From Thiomonas arsenitoxydans (GTDB lineage Bacteria > Pseudomonadota > Gammaproteobacteria > Burkholderiales > Burkholderiaceae_C): a stretch of DNA of 64,000 nt. The stretch lies in assembly GCF_000253115.1 (NCBI RefSeq), contig NC_014145.1, positions 3,563,930-3,627,929 on the forward strand, given 5' to 3'. The translations under genes were made by a program, and so were the position numbers. Each line of letters starts with the position of its first letter. Position 1 is the first letter of the stretch. Shown piece after piece: positions 43,734-61,218 of the stretch. The notes under the pieces were generated by a model, which did no database searches, was not told the origin of the DNA, and saw nothing but the letters and a program-made list of their open reading frames with translations.

Positions 43734-43874
43734 CCCACGAGGCCAGATCCGCTTTTTCGCATCCCCCACTATGACCCAGATAAGGGGGTGCGCCGCGAGG
43801 CCATTCCGGCGCCGAATCTTGGCGCCTGCCGCAGCTTTAGATCGATATGGATAGCAGACAGCGCAGCGCGCAGC

Positions 43875-44612
43875 TCAATGCAGATGGGGCCCCGGCGGAG
43901 CGGTCTCGCTTGTGCTCCCGCAACACTTCTTGAACTTCTTCCCGCTGCCGCATGGGCATGGTTCGTTGCGGCCGACTTTCGACGTGGCGCGCACGGCGGG
44001 AGGACGCTGCCGCCCGAATCCGAAGTCATCCTCGACGATCCCTGCAGGCACCGCCTGCCGCCGTTCTTTCCAAAAAGCGTGAATCTTGATCAGCATCGGT
44101 GCGACGGCCTGCATCCACAGCTCGGCATTGCTTTCATTCTTCGTGGAGTTGATGCCCGTCTCCGTACCCAGTCGTAGGAAAGGCGTCACCCAGGTTGGCT
44201 GAATCACCCATAAACCCGCCCAGGCCTCACGGTCGAACCGCGTGCCCAGCAGGAACCCTTCGCACCATTCGGCGGCGCCCCATTGCGCGCCACGCCAATA
44301 AATGGGCTCGAACGCAGCCGGGTCGGTCAAGAAGGTTTGAACAATGCCATTCAGAAAACGCATCAGCAGACCCATGATGCGATTGGCCTGATCGAGATCA
44401 GCGAATACGGCCTCTTCCTGCCCTTCGTCGGCATCCCACACCCAGGGCAACCACTGCGATGGCATCACCACGCGCGGGCCGATGAGTATGGCCGTCAGAT
44501 ACCCCTCCAGCATGGACAGATCCATCGACCGATCCTCCATATCGGGCTGAGCCAGAAAATCGCTGAGCTCGTCGAGCTCTTCGGCAGTCAGGGCTTGGTT
44601 GAGATCGGTCAT
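43875..44612 (-). CDS. YecA/UPF0149-family protein with SEC-C motif
   Basis: A 245-residue protein. The N-terminal 190 residues follow the YecA/UPF0149 pattern ([23 protein letters not shown]-like [23 protein letters not shown]). The C-terminal end is a SEC-C zinc motif ([19 protein letters not shown]), the same zinc-binding module found at the end of SecA, where it contacts SecB or ribosomes. Family members are widespread and of unclear role. It is the last gene of the minus-strand cluster and is not obviously part of the restriction operon. Confidence 0.88.
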   Translation of the reverse strand: MTDLNQALTAEELDELSDFLAQPDMEDRSMDLSMLEGYLTAILIGPRVVMPSQWLPWVWDADEGQEEAVFADLDQANRIMGLLMRFLNGIVQTFLTDPAAFEPIYWRGAQWGAAEWCEGFLLGTRFDREAWAGLWVIQPTWVTPFLRLGTETGINSTKNESNAELWMQAVAPMLIKIHAFWKERRQAVPAGIVEDDFGFGRQRPPAVRATSKVGRNEPCPCGSGKKFKKCCGSTSETAPPGPHLH

Positions 44613-44648
44613 GGAGATAGTTTTTCAAGGTGTCGTCGAAGGCATGCG

Positions 44649-45014
44649 TTACGGCTTCGTCGCCAAATAGCCCTTCGTGGGATAAACGGTCAAATCAGAC
44701 GCCGTACCGGCGGGACACTCTTGCGGGTTGTTGGTATAGGTCACCTGACCGTTCACGACGCATTTGAGCAGTTTGTCGCCCGCCGCGATGAATGGGCGAT
44801 TTTGAACTGGCGGCGTTTGCGGGGTCGCAGCCGTGTGGGCGCTTGGGTTGACGGGCACAGGGGCGACGGAGGTCGCCGGACTGGGCATCAGCGCACTTTG
44901 TGATGCGTGCCCGTGTAGCGGCCCTGTAACCGACTGAAACGTCTTAATCGACATCACCAAGGCAATGATCGAGACAGCGAACCAAGCCACCGCCATCCAC
45001 GGAATCGGCTTCAC
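44649..45014 (-). CDS. Small single-pass membrane protein (DUF4124-like tail)
   Basis: A 121-residue protein from the GTG at 45014, which has AGGAGG seven bases upstream and overlaps the stop of the nuclease gene (GTGA). One hydrophobic segment lies at about residues 7-24 (MAVAWFAVSIIALVMSI). A Pro/Ala/Thr-rich spacer leads to KLLKCVVNGQVTYTNNPQECPAG, a two-cysteine pattern like DUF4124 periplasmic domains. The function is unknown. Coupling to the membrane-anchored nuclease suggests a shared membrane location. Confidence 0.65.
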   Translation of the reverse strand: MKPIPWMAVAWFAVSIIALVMSIKTFQSVTGPLHGHASQSALMPSPATSVAPVPVNPSAHTAATPQTPPVQNRPFIAAGDKLLKCVVNGQVTYTNNPQECPAGTASDLTVYPTKGYLATKP

Positions 45015-45925
45015 GCCCCAACCTCCTGACGCGCAGGCATCTTGTGACTGCAACGCCCGCAGACCCAGAACCGGCTTGCATTGGTGGAGTTCGTTTTGAG
45101 CGTCATCTTCGTTCCGCACTGAACGCAGGTGGGCCGCCAGAACTCGCCCTCCGTGGCCACTGCCAGCAAGCGTTGCTGCACTTCAACGGGCTGCGCCAGA
45201 ATGCGGGCCAGCAGCCCCCTGCCATCCACCCACACGATGTCATGCCGGGCCGCCAAATCCACCGCGCCGGGCAGGAACGAGGACGAGGTGATGAACAACG
45301 CCGTGCTGACGCCGTGATCGGTTTTCAGGCCTAGGAATTCGCGGATCGGCACTTCACTGATCTTTTTCCTTGACCAGTTCTTGCATTGCACGATGCCGCT
45401 CAACTGAGACTTGGACGCATCGCCGTAGAGCCGGATGTCGATGCCGCCATCCGCACCGAACGCCTGCGATGCGGTGAACCATCCCTCCTGTTGCAGCAGG
45501 GCCTCGCACAGCGCTTCAAAGCGCCGCCATTCGATCAGATCGAACACGGCTTGCGTCCAGGCTGTCGGCCGCGCAACGGCGGCCTCCGCCCGCTCGGGGG
45601 GACGCCAGCGGTCGCGCAGGTCATCGTCGATCAATACGTCTGCGGGTTGACTGGATCTGTGTGTTGAGGGGGACCGACGGCTCCCGAAGCTCGGCTCGAC
45701 AGGCATCCAGCTCGAATCACCGCCCCGTCGGGTGGACATTGCCTGCAAGCCGAGGAGGAAGGCGCCGAGAGCGACGGCCAGCCACGCCCAGGGACGCAAC
45801 GCCATGAACATGATCGTCAAGGGACTGTTTTGCAAAAAGCTCAGCGCAAGCAGCCCGCCCCCGCCGATGGCGAGCAACGTGAACCCCATTTCACTGAGGC
45901 TTTTGCGCTTGCGGCGGCGTGCCAT
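45011..45925 (-). CDS. Membrane-anchored Mrr-like nuclease with zinc ribbon
   Basis: A 304-residue protein. A basic N-terminus (MARRRKRK) is followed by two hydrophobic segments at about 13-31 and 43-62. The soluble part has a linker, then a PD-(D/E)xK domain of the Mrr type with FGADGGIDIRL (Asp163) and IVQCKNW (Gln180, Lys182). The last 40 residues hold a four-cysteine zinc ribbon (CVQCG...CGRCSHK). Mrr-type enzymes cleave modified DNA; membrane anchoring with a zinc ribbon is found in some such proteins. It lies two bases after the Res gene and is probably co-transcribed with the type III-like system. Confidence 0.85.
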   Translation of the reverse strand: MARRRKRKSLSEMGFTLLAIGGGGLLALSFLQNSPLTIMFMALRPWAWLAVALGAFLLGLQAMSTRRGGDSSWMPVEPSFGSRRSPSTHRSSQPADVLIDDDLRDRWRPPERAEAAVARPTAWTQAVFDLIEWRRFEALCEALLQQEGWFTASQAFGADGGIDIRLYGDASKSQLSGIVQCKNWSRKKISEVPIREFLGLKTDHGVSTALFITSSSFLPGAVDLAARHDIVWVDGRGLLARILAQPVEVQQRLLAVATEGEFWRPTCVQCGTKMTLKTNSTNASRFWVCGRCSHKMPARQEVGA

Positions 45926-45927
45926 CG

Positions 45928-48600
45928 TCAGACCCCGATCTTGGCTTCGAGCTGTTTTGCCACGTCGCGCCCCTGCTCATCGCGCTCCACCGCGAACAGG
46001 AACAGGCAGCGCCCGTCGCTGCTGCGCTCCCATTGCTCACCGGCCAGTTTTTTCTCGCGCGAGTCGTCGTTGGTCTTGTAGGGCTCGCCCTTGTATTCCA
46101 CGACGAGAATGCGACCGTCGATGAGTTCGGCCACGAAGTCCGGGTAGAAGTAATCCGTGGCGGTCGGCAACCAGAACGAAGATTGCGGCTGGCGCTCGAT
46201 GTTGCGCACCCAGAACTTCACCAGGCGGTGCGCGTCGATCAGCCGGGCGCATTGGAATTCTTCGGCTTCCTTCCCGCCGGGGGTCTTCTCCCGCAAGTCG
46301 TGAATCACCGGGTAGAAGTGCTTGTCGAATTGGTAGCTGCCCCGGTACACATTCCTGGCCGGATATTGCCCGGGCTGGAAGCGAAAGCTGTGCGGCGCGG
46401 CTTGTTCCAGCGGCGGCACAGTCATCTCCGGCAGCCGAAGCTGAAACCCCTGCGCCACGGCATATTGCCGCAGCCGTTCGATCTCGCGCTCGATGGCCTG
46501 CGCCAACTGGAACCGCGCCCGCACCAGCGCGGTGAGGGTCATGCGCCGGTCGTGCAGCAGGTGCTGCACCATGCGAAGCAGATAAGCCTGTAATTGCGGC
46601 TGCGACACATCGGGCTGGCGCAACTCCCGATCCAGCCACGCCACCAGGTCTTGCTCGGACACATGGCTGGGGGCATCGTCGAGGTGAAGCTGCGCGGTGT
46701 CGATCTTTCGGTATTCAACGCGCGCGGCGTTCACGTCGATCTGGAAGGTGTTCACCGTCTCGGTGATGTTGAACCCGGCCAGTTGTGCGGGCTGCTTCGC
46801 CAGATTCCAGTCGCCCAGTCCGGTCAGTGTCTCCCGCTCCACCGTTTCCAGGTGACCGTCGAGGTTCAGACAAAGCTGCGGGATGGGGACGAAGGTCGCG
46901 CCCAGTTGCGCCGGGGCGCGCATCGCCTGGCGCAGGGCGCGGAAGTCGTCGAACTGATCGCGCACCTTGTCGCGTTCCTTGGCGGGAACGGTGTGCTCGA
47001 CGAAGGCTTGCGCCTGCGCCAGCGTGTCGGCGCTGACATCGCCGCGCAGAATCACCGTCGCGCCCAGCGAAGTCGGGCGGATGTCCACGGCCTGCCGCAG
47101 CGGTTCCGGCCAGTGCTGGGTGTCAGGCGCTTGTGAAACCTGCAGCGTGAAGTCAGGAATCGCGTTTGGCGCCCTGCCTTGTCCCCCTTGCAAATCGAGT
47201 GAGCCCTGCGGCAGCAAGGCCGCTGCGGCCTCGAAGCGCTCGAAGCCCATGTTCTGCACCATGCGGTCTTTGAGCGTGGACGCCGCCTGGGCGAAGTTCT
47301 CGGCAATGATGTGGGCATAGGCCTTGTTCAGCGCCTCCTGCTGGCGCGAGCGGGCATAGGGCATGCGCAGCACGCGGCCGAGCAACTGCTCCACGTCCTT
47401 GGCCGAGTTCACCGATTGCAGCGAAGCCAGCACATAGGCAAAGGAGCAATCCCAGCCTTCCTTGAGCGCTTCCACGGTGATGACGTAGCGAACCGGGCAG
47501 GCGCGGTCGAACAGGTCGATGCCGTCGAGTTCCTTTTGCGCGCCGGTGGCCACCGCGATCTGATCTTCGGGAATCTTTTGCTCGTCGATCAGGTATTGGC
47601 GCACTACCTCCACCGTGGCCTCATTCCCTTTGGGCGCCGCCTGAATCAGGACGATGGGGCGGATGTAGTCGGGCTCGGCCTGCGCCGTGGTCTCCAACTG
47701 GTCGCGGGTGCGCATGGCGTCGGCCACACAGTCGCGCCAGCCTTGCGGATGCTCGGCCAGCACGATGGGCAGCTTGATCATCTGCTCGGCCTTGAGTTCT
47801 TGGGCGCTGACGTGGTGCAGCACGTTGTTGCCCGCAACCGGCGTGGCGGTGAGTTCGATGATGCAACTGGGATTCACCCGCCCCAGCGTCTGGAAAAAGC
47901 GCTCGGTGCGGTTGTTGTGCGCCTCGTCCACGATGACCACTGGGCGCTGCAGGTGCAGCCAGTTCGCCACGGAATACTTCACCCGCCCCACGTCCTTCTC
48001 GGTCAAATAGGGCTGGCTCAGCAGATCGGCGGCGGTGACTTTCTCTAGCCCCTGCGTGAGCTGCGGCGGCAGGTTGTCGAAGTGCGGCGCCAGTTCCTCG
48101 AAAAAGGCGTACACATTGCGCTGCGCGGTGTTGCTGACGTTGAAGCTCTGAATGGTGGCCACCACCACGATGGCCGTCTTGCCCACGTCCTGCGGGCTGA
48201 GGGTCTGCAGGCTGTCGAGGTCGCACACCTGCACGCGGTCGCCGAAGGAGTGCGCGAGCGCCTGCCGGTAGGGGTGGCGCACGTTGGCCAAGGCTTCGAG
48301 GGTCTGGGTGCGGATGGTGTCGGAGGGCGTGAGCCACAGCGTCACGGGGGCATCGGTGTCGAGCAGGGTGCGCGATGTCGCGGCGATGCAGTGCGCGGCC
48401 AGCAGCGTCTTGCCGCCGCCGGTCGGGATGCGCAGGCACACGGCGGGGGTGTCACCGAAAATCGGCTGGTAGGCAACGGCCCGTTCCTGCCCTGCCAGGG
48501 TGGCGGCGAAGGCTTGCGCCACGGGCTGACTGCGGCAGCGCTGCAAAAACCCGGTGAGCGCATCAAGGGTTTGCTGCTGGTAGGTCTTGAGAGTAAGCAT
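45928..48600 (-). CDS. res: Type III-like restriction subunit (helicase-nuclease)
   Basis: An 890-residue superfamily 2 helicase with nuclease tail. Walker A is PTGGGKT at 59-65, the DEAH box is at 225-228 (VVIVDEAHNN), ELTATP is motif III, and the later motifs lie near VEALKEGWDCSFAYV and QLLGRVLRMPYA. The C-terminal PD-(D/E)xK nuclease is visible at 820-837 (YPDFVAELIDGRILVVEYKGE; Asp821, Glu835, Lys837). It follows the methyltransferase gene by five bases. In type III systems Res needs Mod for recognition and cuts after ATP-dependent translocation. All motifs look intact. Confidence 0.92.
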   Translation of the reverse strand: MLTLKTYQQQTLDALTGFLQRCRSQPVAQAFAATLAGQERAVAYQPIFGDTPAVCLRIPTGGGKTLLAAHCIAATSRTLLDTDAPVTLWLTPSDTIRTQTLEALANVRHPYRQALAHSFGDRVQVCDLDSLQTLSPQDVGKTAIVVVATIQSFNVSNTAQRNVYAFFEELAPHFDNLPPQLTQGLEKVTAADLLSQPYLTEKDVGRVKYSVANWLHLQRPVVIVDEAHNNRTERFFQTLGRVNPSCIIELTATPVAGNNVLHHVSAQELKAEQMIKLPIVLAEHPQGWRDCVADAMRTRDQLETTAQAEPDYIRPIVLIQAAPKGNEATVEVVRQYLIDEQKIPEDQIAVATGAQKELDGIDLFDRACPVRYVITVEALKEGWDCSFAYVLASLQSVNSAKDVEQLLGRVLRMPYARSRQQEALNKAYAHIIAENFAQAASTLKDRMVQNMGFERFEAAAALLPQGSLDLQGGQGRAPNAIPDFTLQVSQAPDTQHWPEPLRQAVDIRPTSLGATVILRGDVSADTLAQAQAFVEHTVPAKERDKVRDQFDDFRALRQAMRAPAQLGATFVPIPQLCLNLDGHLETVERETLTGLGDWNLAKQPAQLAGFNITETVNTFQIDVNAARVEYRKIDTAQLHLDDAPSHVSEQDLVAWLDRELRQPDVSQPQLQAYLLRMVQHLLHDRRMTLTALVRARFQLAQAIEREIERLRQYAVAQGFQLRLPEMTVPPLEQAAPHSFRFQPGQYPARNVYRGSYQFDKHFYPVIHDLREKTPGGKEAEEFQCARLIDAHRLVKFWVRNIERQPQSSFWLPTATDYFYPDFVAELIDGRILVVEYKGEPYKTNDDSREKKLAGEQWERSSDGRCLFLFAVERDEQGRDVAKQLEAKIGV

Positions 48601-48605
48601 GACGG

Positions 48606-50165
48606 TCAGCGCATCTTGATGTCGTAGGGAATCTGCTTGAAGGTGATGCCCTCGGCAGCAAGCCGCGCCGGGCCAAGGCGGCTGCTCTCGCCGTAGATCA
48701 CCTTCGGCCCGGTATGCGCCGCCAGGGCATTCAGATGCTGCAACACCGGATGGGTGAGCACATTGCCGCCATCGGGCCTGCGATCGCCCAGAATGCCGTT
48801 GTAGAGCAGGTAGTAGGCCGTGCCGTTGTGCATGCCCAGCAAGGGTGAATCGAAGGCCTGCGCGCCCGGCTCGCCCACTTCGAGGTGCCAGACATAGGCG
48901 GCCAGCGTCGCAAAACGCACGGCGGCGTTGATATGGCCGTGGGCGTCGAAGGCCGTCTCGCCCAGGGTGTAGAAACGAAAACCGCCGCCGCCCTTCCAGC
49001 CCACGGCTTCACTGATGCCGCCTTGTTCGCCGTCGATGACCTTTTGCAGGCGGGGAATGCAATGGGTGCGGGCGTGCTCGCCCATTTCGATGCCGATCCA
49101 GCGACGGCCCATTTTGTGCGCCACGGCGGCCGTGGTGCCGGAGCCTAAGAAAGAGTCGAGGACGAGGTCGCCGGGGTTGGAGGCTATGTGGATGATGCGT
49201 TGAATCAGGGCCTCGGGCTTCGGCGTCTCAAATGACGCCTTCTCACCAAACAACAGTTCAATCTCGCGCGCGGCATGCTGGTTCAGTCCAACATCATCCC
49301 AAATCGTGGGAGCCGACATGCCGCTCTTGGCTTCCGTCTTGAACAGCTTTCTCATTGGCGTCCCAGCTTTGCCGTCTTTTCCCCAAAAGAAACGCCGTTC
49401 AGCCACCATCGTGAGCATTTCTTCCTTTTTGTAGACCCAGCAACGACCTTTCCGCGGCCAGACTTCCTCGCCAGTGAACGGATTTTTGACCGGATAAATT
49501 AGGCTCTCCACATATCGCCCTCCCTTGGCGTTGCCTGTTGAATCGACCTTTCGAAATGGGCCTCTCTCATCAAATCCGAACGGCTCTTCATAGATTCGAT
49601 ATTGGGCATCGGCCTTCTCCGTTCGCTGCATCAGATTGAACGCATCTTCGGCCAGCGTTTTTTTCGAGTTCGCAAAACGCGTCTTGGAAAAAGCAAAAAT
49701 GTGGTCGTGTATTGCGCCGATTTTTCTATCGTTCGGCGCTCCATCACGCCGTTTCCATGCAATATCTGCGATAAACGATCCCCTCCCAAACACCTCATCC
49801 ATCAACACCTTGAGGTAGTGCGCTTCGTTGTCGTCGATGGTCACCCAGATCGAGCCATCCTCCGTCAGTAACTCGCGCAGCAGTACCAGCCGCGGGTACA
49901 TCATCGACAGCCACTGGCTGTGCTCCAGCTTGTCGTCGTAGTGCTCGAACGCGCTCTGGGTGTTGTAGGGCGGGTCGATGAAGATGCACTTCACCCGGCC
50001 CGCATAAAAGGGAATCAGCGCCTTGAGCGCAAGCAGGTTGTCGCCCTGGATCAGCAGGTTGTCGGCCGCGTCGCCGTAGGTCTGTTGTTGGTGGAGCAGG
50101 TGATAAGGCACGTCGCGCGACGTTTCCTTGGCCTGGTTTTTGTTGACCCAATCGAGAAATGGCAT
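48606..50165 (-). CDS. mod: Type III-like DNA adenine methyltransferase
   Basis: A 519-residue beta-class N6-adenine methyltransferase. The start at 50165 (MPFLDWVNKNQ) is where homology begins; an upstream in-frame ATG has no support. The catalytic motif DPPY is at 64-67 (FIDPPYNTQSAFEHYDD) and the AdoMet motif DSFLGSGTTAAVAH near 345. Between them, the target-recognition part (roughly the 49240-49790 DNA segment) is clearly AT-richer than both flanks. WKRRDGAPNDRKIGAIHDHIF is the conserved lead-in. A C-terminal region (GGGGFRFYTLGETAFD) is shared with Mod proteins that partner DEAD/DEAH Res subunits. It forms the modification half of the system. Confidence 0.92.
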   Translation of the reverse strand: MPFLDWVNKNQAKETSRDVPYHLLHQQQTYGDAADNLLIQGDNLLALKALIPFYAGRVKCIFIDPPYNTQSAFEHYDDKLEHSQWLSMMYPRLVLLRELLTEDGSIWVTIDDNEAHYLKVLMDEVFGRGSFIADIAWKRRDGAPNDRKIGAIHDHIFAFSKTRFANSKKTLAEDAFNLMQRTEKADAQYRIYEEPFGFDERGPFRKVDSTGNAKGGRYVESLIYPVKNPFTGEEVWPRKGRCWVYKKEEMLTMVAERRFFWGKDGKAGTPMRKLFKTEAKSGMSAPTIWDDVGLNQHAAREIELLFGEKASFETPKPEALIQRIIHIASNPGDLVLDSFLGSGTTAAVAHKMGRRWIGIEMGEHARTHCIPRLQKVIDGEQGGISEAVGWKGGGGFRFYTLGETAFDAHGHINAAVRFATLAAYVWHLEVGEPGAQAFDSPLLGMHNGTAYYLLYNGILGDRRPDGGNVLTHPVLQHLNALAAHTGPKVIYGESSRLGPARLAAEGITFKQIPYDIKMR

Positions 50166-50201
50166 GGGGTGGTGTGTTGTATGAAGGCGTGCCGCCAATG
50201 A

Positions 50202-50528
50202 CTACGCCGCGAGCAAGCGTAGCAAGTCGTCCAGCGTGGGTTCTATTTTTCGCCCGACTTGCAAGGCATCAGCGCCGAAGTGCGCCGCGTAATGGCGCGG
50301 ATCGAGCAGCGCAGCAACCTGGTCGAACTGGTGAATGCGCTGGCGGATGGCGTAGTCCACCACATGGCCTGCGCCTTTGCCGTGGGCGCAGCGCACGGTC
50401 ACACGCAAGCCGCTGCCGCGTTGCACGTACAGCGCCTTGACGTGCTGCAAAAAGGCCTGTTTGGTTTCGCCCTCGCCGACAAGGAGCAGGGTGCGGTATT
50501 GCGGGCGATTCGGATGTCGCGGCGCCAT
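50202..50528 (-). CDS. Short TOPRIM-like protein (possible truncated RloB)
   Basis: A 108-residue protein whose ATG overlaps the stop of the ATPase gene by one base. The opening YRTLLLVGEGETKQAFLQHVKALY resembles the first strand and Glu loop of RloB-type TOPRIM proteins. The expected Asp-x-Asp strand appears only as AALLDPRHY, where Asp-Pro-Arg replaces the usual Asp-x-Asp. RloB proteins are usually near 200 residues, so this one is short. It could be a truncated copy or a minimal form. The link to the RloA-like gene next to it supports the family guess. Confidence 0.5.
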   Translation of the reverse strand: MAPRHPNRPQYRTLLLVGEGETKQAFLQHVKALYVQRGSGLRVTVRCAHGKGAGHVVDYAIRQRIHQFDQVAALLDPRHYAAHFGADALQVGRKIEPTLDDLLRLLAA

Positions 50529-51721
50529 TACAGATTGGGCACCGCGCCAAACGCACCGGCCATGTATTTGCCGTACAGGCTGACATCGCTGCGCACGCCG
50601 CTGATCTGATCGAGCCGCAGGGCGGTGCTCTCACAATCCGCGTTCTTCTCCACCAACATGACCTGATGTTTATCCAGCAGGTTCAGCACTTCGATGGCGT
50701 GGCTGGTGAACACCAACTGGGCGTTATGCGGATTGGTCCGCTGACTGGCAAAGAGATCGAGAATCGCTGCCAGCATGTGGGGGTGCAAGTCGCTCTCGAA
50801 TTCATCGATCACCGCCAAGCCGCCCTTGCTGAGGGTGGGCAGCAAGAACGAGAGCAAGGAGAACGCGCTCTTCGTGCCGTTGGACTCTAGGAAAAAGGGC
50901 AACTCGAAATCCTGACCGTGACTGGCATGGCGGCCGTAGGGCATCCAGACCTTCTGTTTGACGTCAGGGTTGAGCAGGTTCTGCGCGACTTCGGACTCGC
51001 GGATGCTCAGTCCAGAAAGGCCCAGATCCCAGCCGCAGAGCAGACGTTCCATCTGCTCGCGCAGAGGCGGGTTCTCATAAAAGCTCTTGCTGGCCTGCAA
51101 CACGGCAAGATCGCCCGTCTGGACACGGCCCACCATGTTGACATTGCTGCTGACGATGGGCGTGGCGAGCTTGAGCGCCAAGGGCACGCCGTATTGCGCA
51201 GCCCAGGCAATCAGCGAGACATTGGGCCGCGCTTCCACCGCCTTGGTGGGGTCAAGGCCAAAGTCCTGCTGTCGCACGGAGTAGCTTGCTTTGGCCTCAA
51301 TCCAATCTCGGATGTAAACATAGCGAAAGCGGTCATGTTTGCGGTACAGCGCTTCGTGCAGCACCCGCTGCGGGGTGCAACGCAGCACATAGCGCCACAG
51401 ATCGCCCTGGATTTCAGCGGTGCATTCCAATTCCACCGGCTCGGCTGCGCTGGCAAAGTGAGGTGAAATGGGAATGGGCGCACCGGGCTGCGTTTGCTGG
51501 AACGAGGCACTCAGAAACCAGCCCAGAAACGCCAAGGGCTTGAGCAACGCTGTCTTGCCGGACGCGTTCGCGCCGATGACGCCCAGCACCTTGGACACAC
51601 GCTGACCGGCAGCGCTGGTCGCCATCCAGTCGGTGTGGGGAACGCGCTGATTGACGACGAGATCGATCTCGACACGGTCCAAGAAAGACTGGAAATTGGT
51701 CGCCGCATAGCTGTGCAGCAT
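50528..51721 (-). CDS. AAA family ATPase, RloA/OLD-like
   Basis: A 397-residue ABC/SMC-type ATPase of the AAA_15 kind. The ATG at 51721 has AGGAG eight bases upstream. Walker A is GANASGKTAL at about 50-59, Walker B is LAVIDEFESDLHP, and the switch His lies in FTSHAIEVLNLLDK. The central part is a long insertion typical of these proteins. Such ATPases pair with TOPRIM-type or RloB-type nucleases and are common beside restriction systems, where they act against phage. Here it opens the minus-strand cluster with the TOPRIM-like gene and mod-res. Confidence 0.85.
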   Translation of the reverse strand: MLHSYAATNFQSFLDRVEIDLVVNQRVPHTDWMATSAAGQRVSKVLGVIGANASGKTALLKPLAFLGWFLSASFQQTQPGAPIPISPHFASAAEPVELECTAEIQGDLWRYVLRCTPQRVLHEALYRKHDRFRYVYIRDWIEAKASYSVRQQDFGLDPTKAVEARPNVSLIAWAAQYGVPLALKLATPIVSSNVNMVGRVQTGDLAVLQASKSFYENPPLREQMERLLCGWDLGLSGLSIRESEVAQNLLNPDVKQKVWMPYGRHASHGQDFELPFFLESNGTKSAFSLLSFLLPTLSKGGLAVIDEFESDLHPHMLAAILDLFASQRTNPHNAQLVFTSHAIEVLNLLDKHQVMLVEKNADCESTALRLDQISGVRSDVSLYGKYMAGAFGAVPNL

Positions 51722-51941
51722 AGGGTGGGCTCCTATCTTCAATTTCGCACGCAATTTCGTGTGAAATCAATTCAGCCTGGCCATTATGCCTTGTCGATAG
51801 GGCCATCGAGATCCGCCCGAGTTTTAGAGCGCCTCGGATCGCCACCGGCATCACAACTAAAGTAGGGGGCGGGTTTGATCGATCGGCGCATGTATTTCAT
51901 GCCATCCCGTTCGAAACTCCGTGCCCAATTCAGGGGAGTTC

Positions 51942-52058
51942 ATGTTGACCGAAGGTCATAACGCGCGTGCAAGGCGCCTTGGTTTGGGCACGAGATGGGC
52001 ACGGATTGGGCACCGTGCCCAAAATGCCGCAGGCAACAAAAAAGCCAAGAACCGCTAA
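51942..52058 (+). pseudogene. Probable 3' remnant of an integrase gene beside tRNA-fMet
   Basis: A 38-codon plus-strand frame ends with a TAA 26 bases before the tRNA end. It reads LGLGTRWARIGHRAQNAAGN and ends KKAKNR, which looks like the basic tail that ends many phage integrases next to tRNA sites. No catalytic part remains. The DNA shows GGGCAC three times at 11-base spacing. Nothing is recognised in the rest of the gap from 51722. The assignment rests on resemblance of the tail only. Confidence 0.4.
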
Positions 52059-52069
52059 GTCCTTGGCTT
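52038..52069 (-). terminator. Rho-independent terminator after tRNA-fMet
   Basis: On the minus strand, AAGCCAAG and CTTGGCTT form a hairpin with a 12-base loop, followed by a run of six T. It lies 15 bases beyond the tRNA CCA end. Confidence 0.9.
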
Positions 52070-52083
52070 CATTGAACAAATTT

Positions 52084-52160
<77 letters not shown>

Positions 52161-52249
52161 CTGGAAGCTGTAAATCATACTTGAAGGCCGCCCTTTGTGC
52201 AAGGCGCCCCGTTCGCCTATGTCTTAATTGGCGATTGGGGGCCTTGAAA

Positions 52250-56470
<4,221 letters not shown>

Positions 56471-56529
56471 GCTTTCACTCCTTCAGTTGCTTGCCCGGCG
56501 CAACCAAGCGGCGCCGGGCGCGGCATCAA

Positions 56530-60633
<4,104 letters not shown>

Positions 60634-60740
60634 GGATACGCTCCGCTCCACAGGGACAAAATCAGTTATCGCATAACCCGGGCTCACCCCAGGCCATGTG
60701 GTAACCAAGCTACCGGCCTGAACCGGCAGAAGGCGCGAAA

Positions 60741-60768
60741 GCCCGGAAGGCCAATTGACCTTCCGGGC
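60741..60768 (-). terminator. rplL-rpoB intergenic hairpin (attenuator or RNase site)
   Basis: GCCCGGAAGG and CCTTCCGGGC form a ten-base stem with an eight-base loop, followed on the minus strand by TTTC. Attenuation of this kind between rplL and rpoB sets the lower output of RNA polymerase subunits relative to ribosomal proteins. Confidence 0.75.
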
Positions 60769-60786
60769 CCACGCAAAACCATAGAC

Positions 60787-61164
60787 TTACTTGATTTCAG
60801 CCTTGGCGCCGGCTTCTTCCAGCTTCTTCTTCGCAGCTTCGGCATCGGCCTTGGCCACGGCTTCCTTGACAGCCTTGGGCGCGCCGTCCACCAGATCCTT
60901 GGCTTCCTTCAGGCCCAGGCCCGTCAGTTCGCGCACGGCCTTAATGACGCTGACCTTGTTCGCGCCGACTTCCGTCAGGATCACGTTGAATTCGGTCTGC
61001 TCTTCCACGGCAGCGGCAGCACCGCCACCCGCGCCAGGAGCGGCCACGGCCATCGCGGCAGCGGACACGCCGAATTTTTCTTCGAACGCCTTGACCAGGT
61101 CGTTGAGTTCCATGACGGTCATGCCGCCGACTGCGTCGAGGATTTCCTGTTGATTCATTGCCAT
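60787..61164 (-). CDS. rplL: 50S ribosomal protein L7/L12
   Basis: A 125-residue L7/L12. The N-terminal dimerisation domain ([30 protein letters not shown]), Ala-rich hinge ([17 protein letters not shown]) and C-terminal factor-binding domain ([36 protein letters not shown]) are all present. GGAG lies seven bases before the ATG. It forms the stalk with L10 that recruits translation factors. Confidence 0.98.
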   Translation of the reverse strand: MAMNQQEILDAVGGMTVMELNDLVKAFEEKFGVSAAAMAVAAPGAGGGAAAAVEEQTEFNVILTEVGANKVSVIKAVRELTGLGLKEAKDLVDGAPKAVKEAVAKADAEAAKKKLEEAGAKAEIK

Positions 61165-61218
61165 TTGTTGACTCCGAGATAAATGTTTGAAAAGAGAATG
61201 TTGAAAGCTTCAGCCTGA

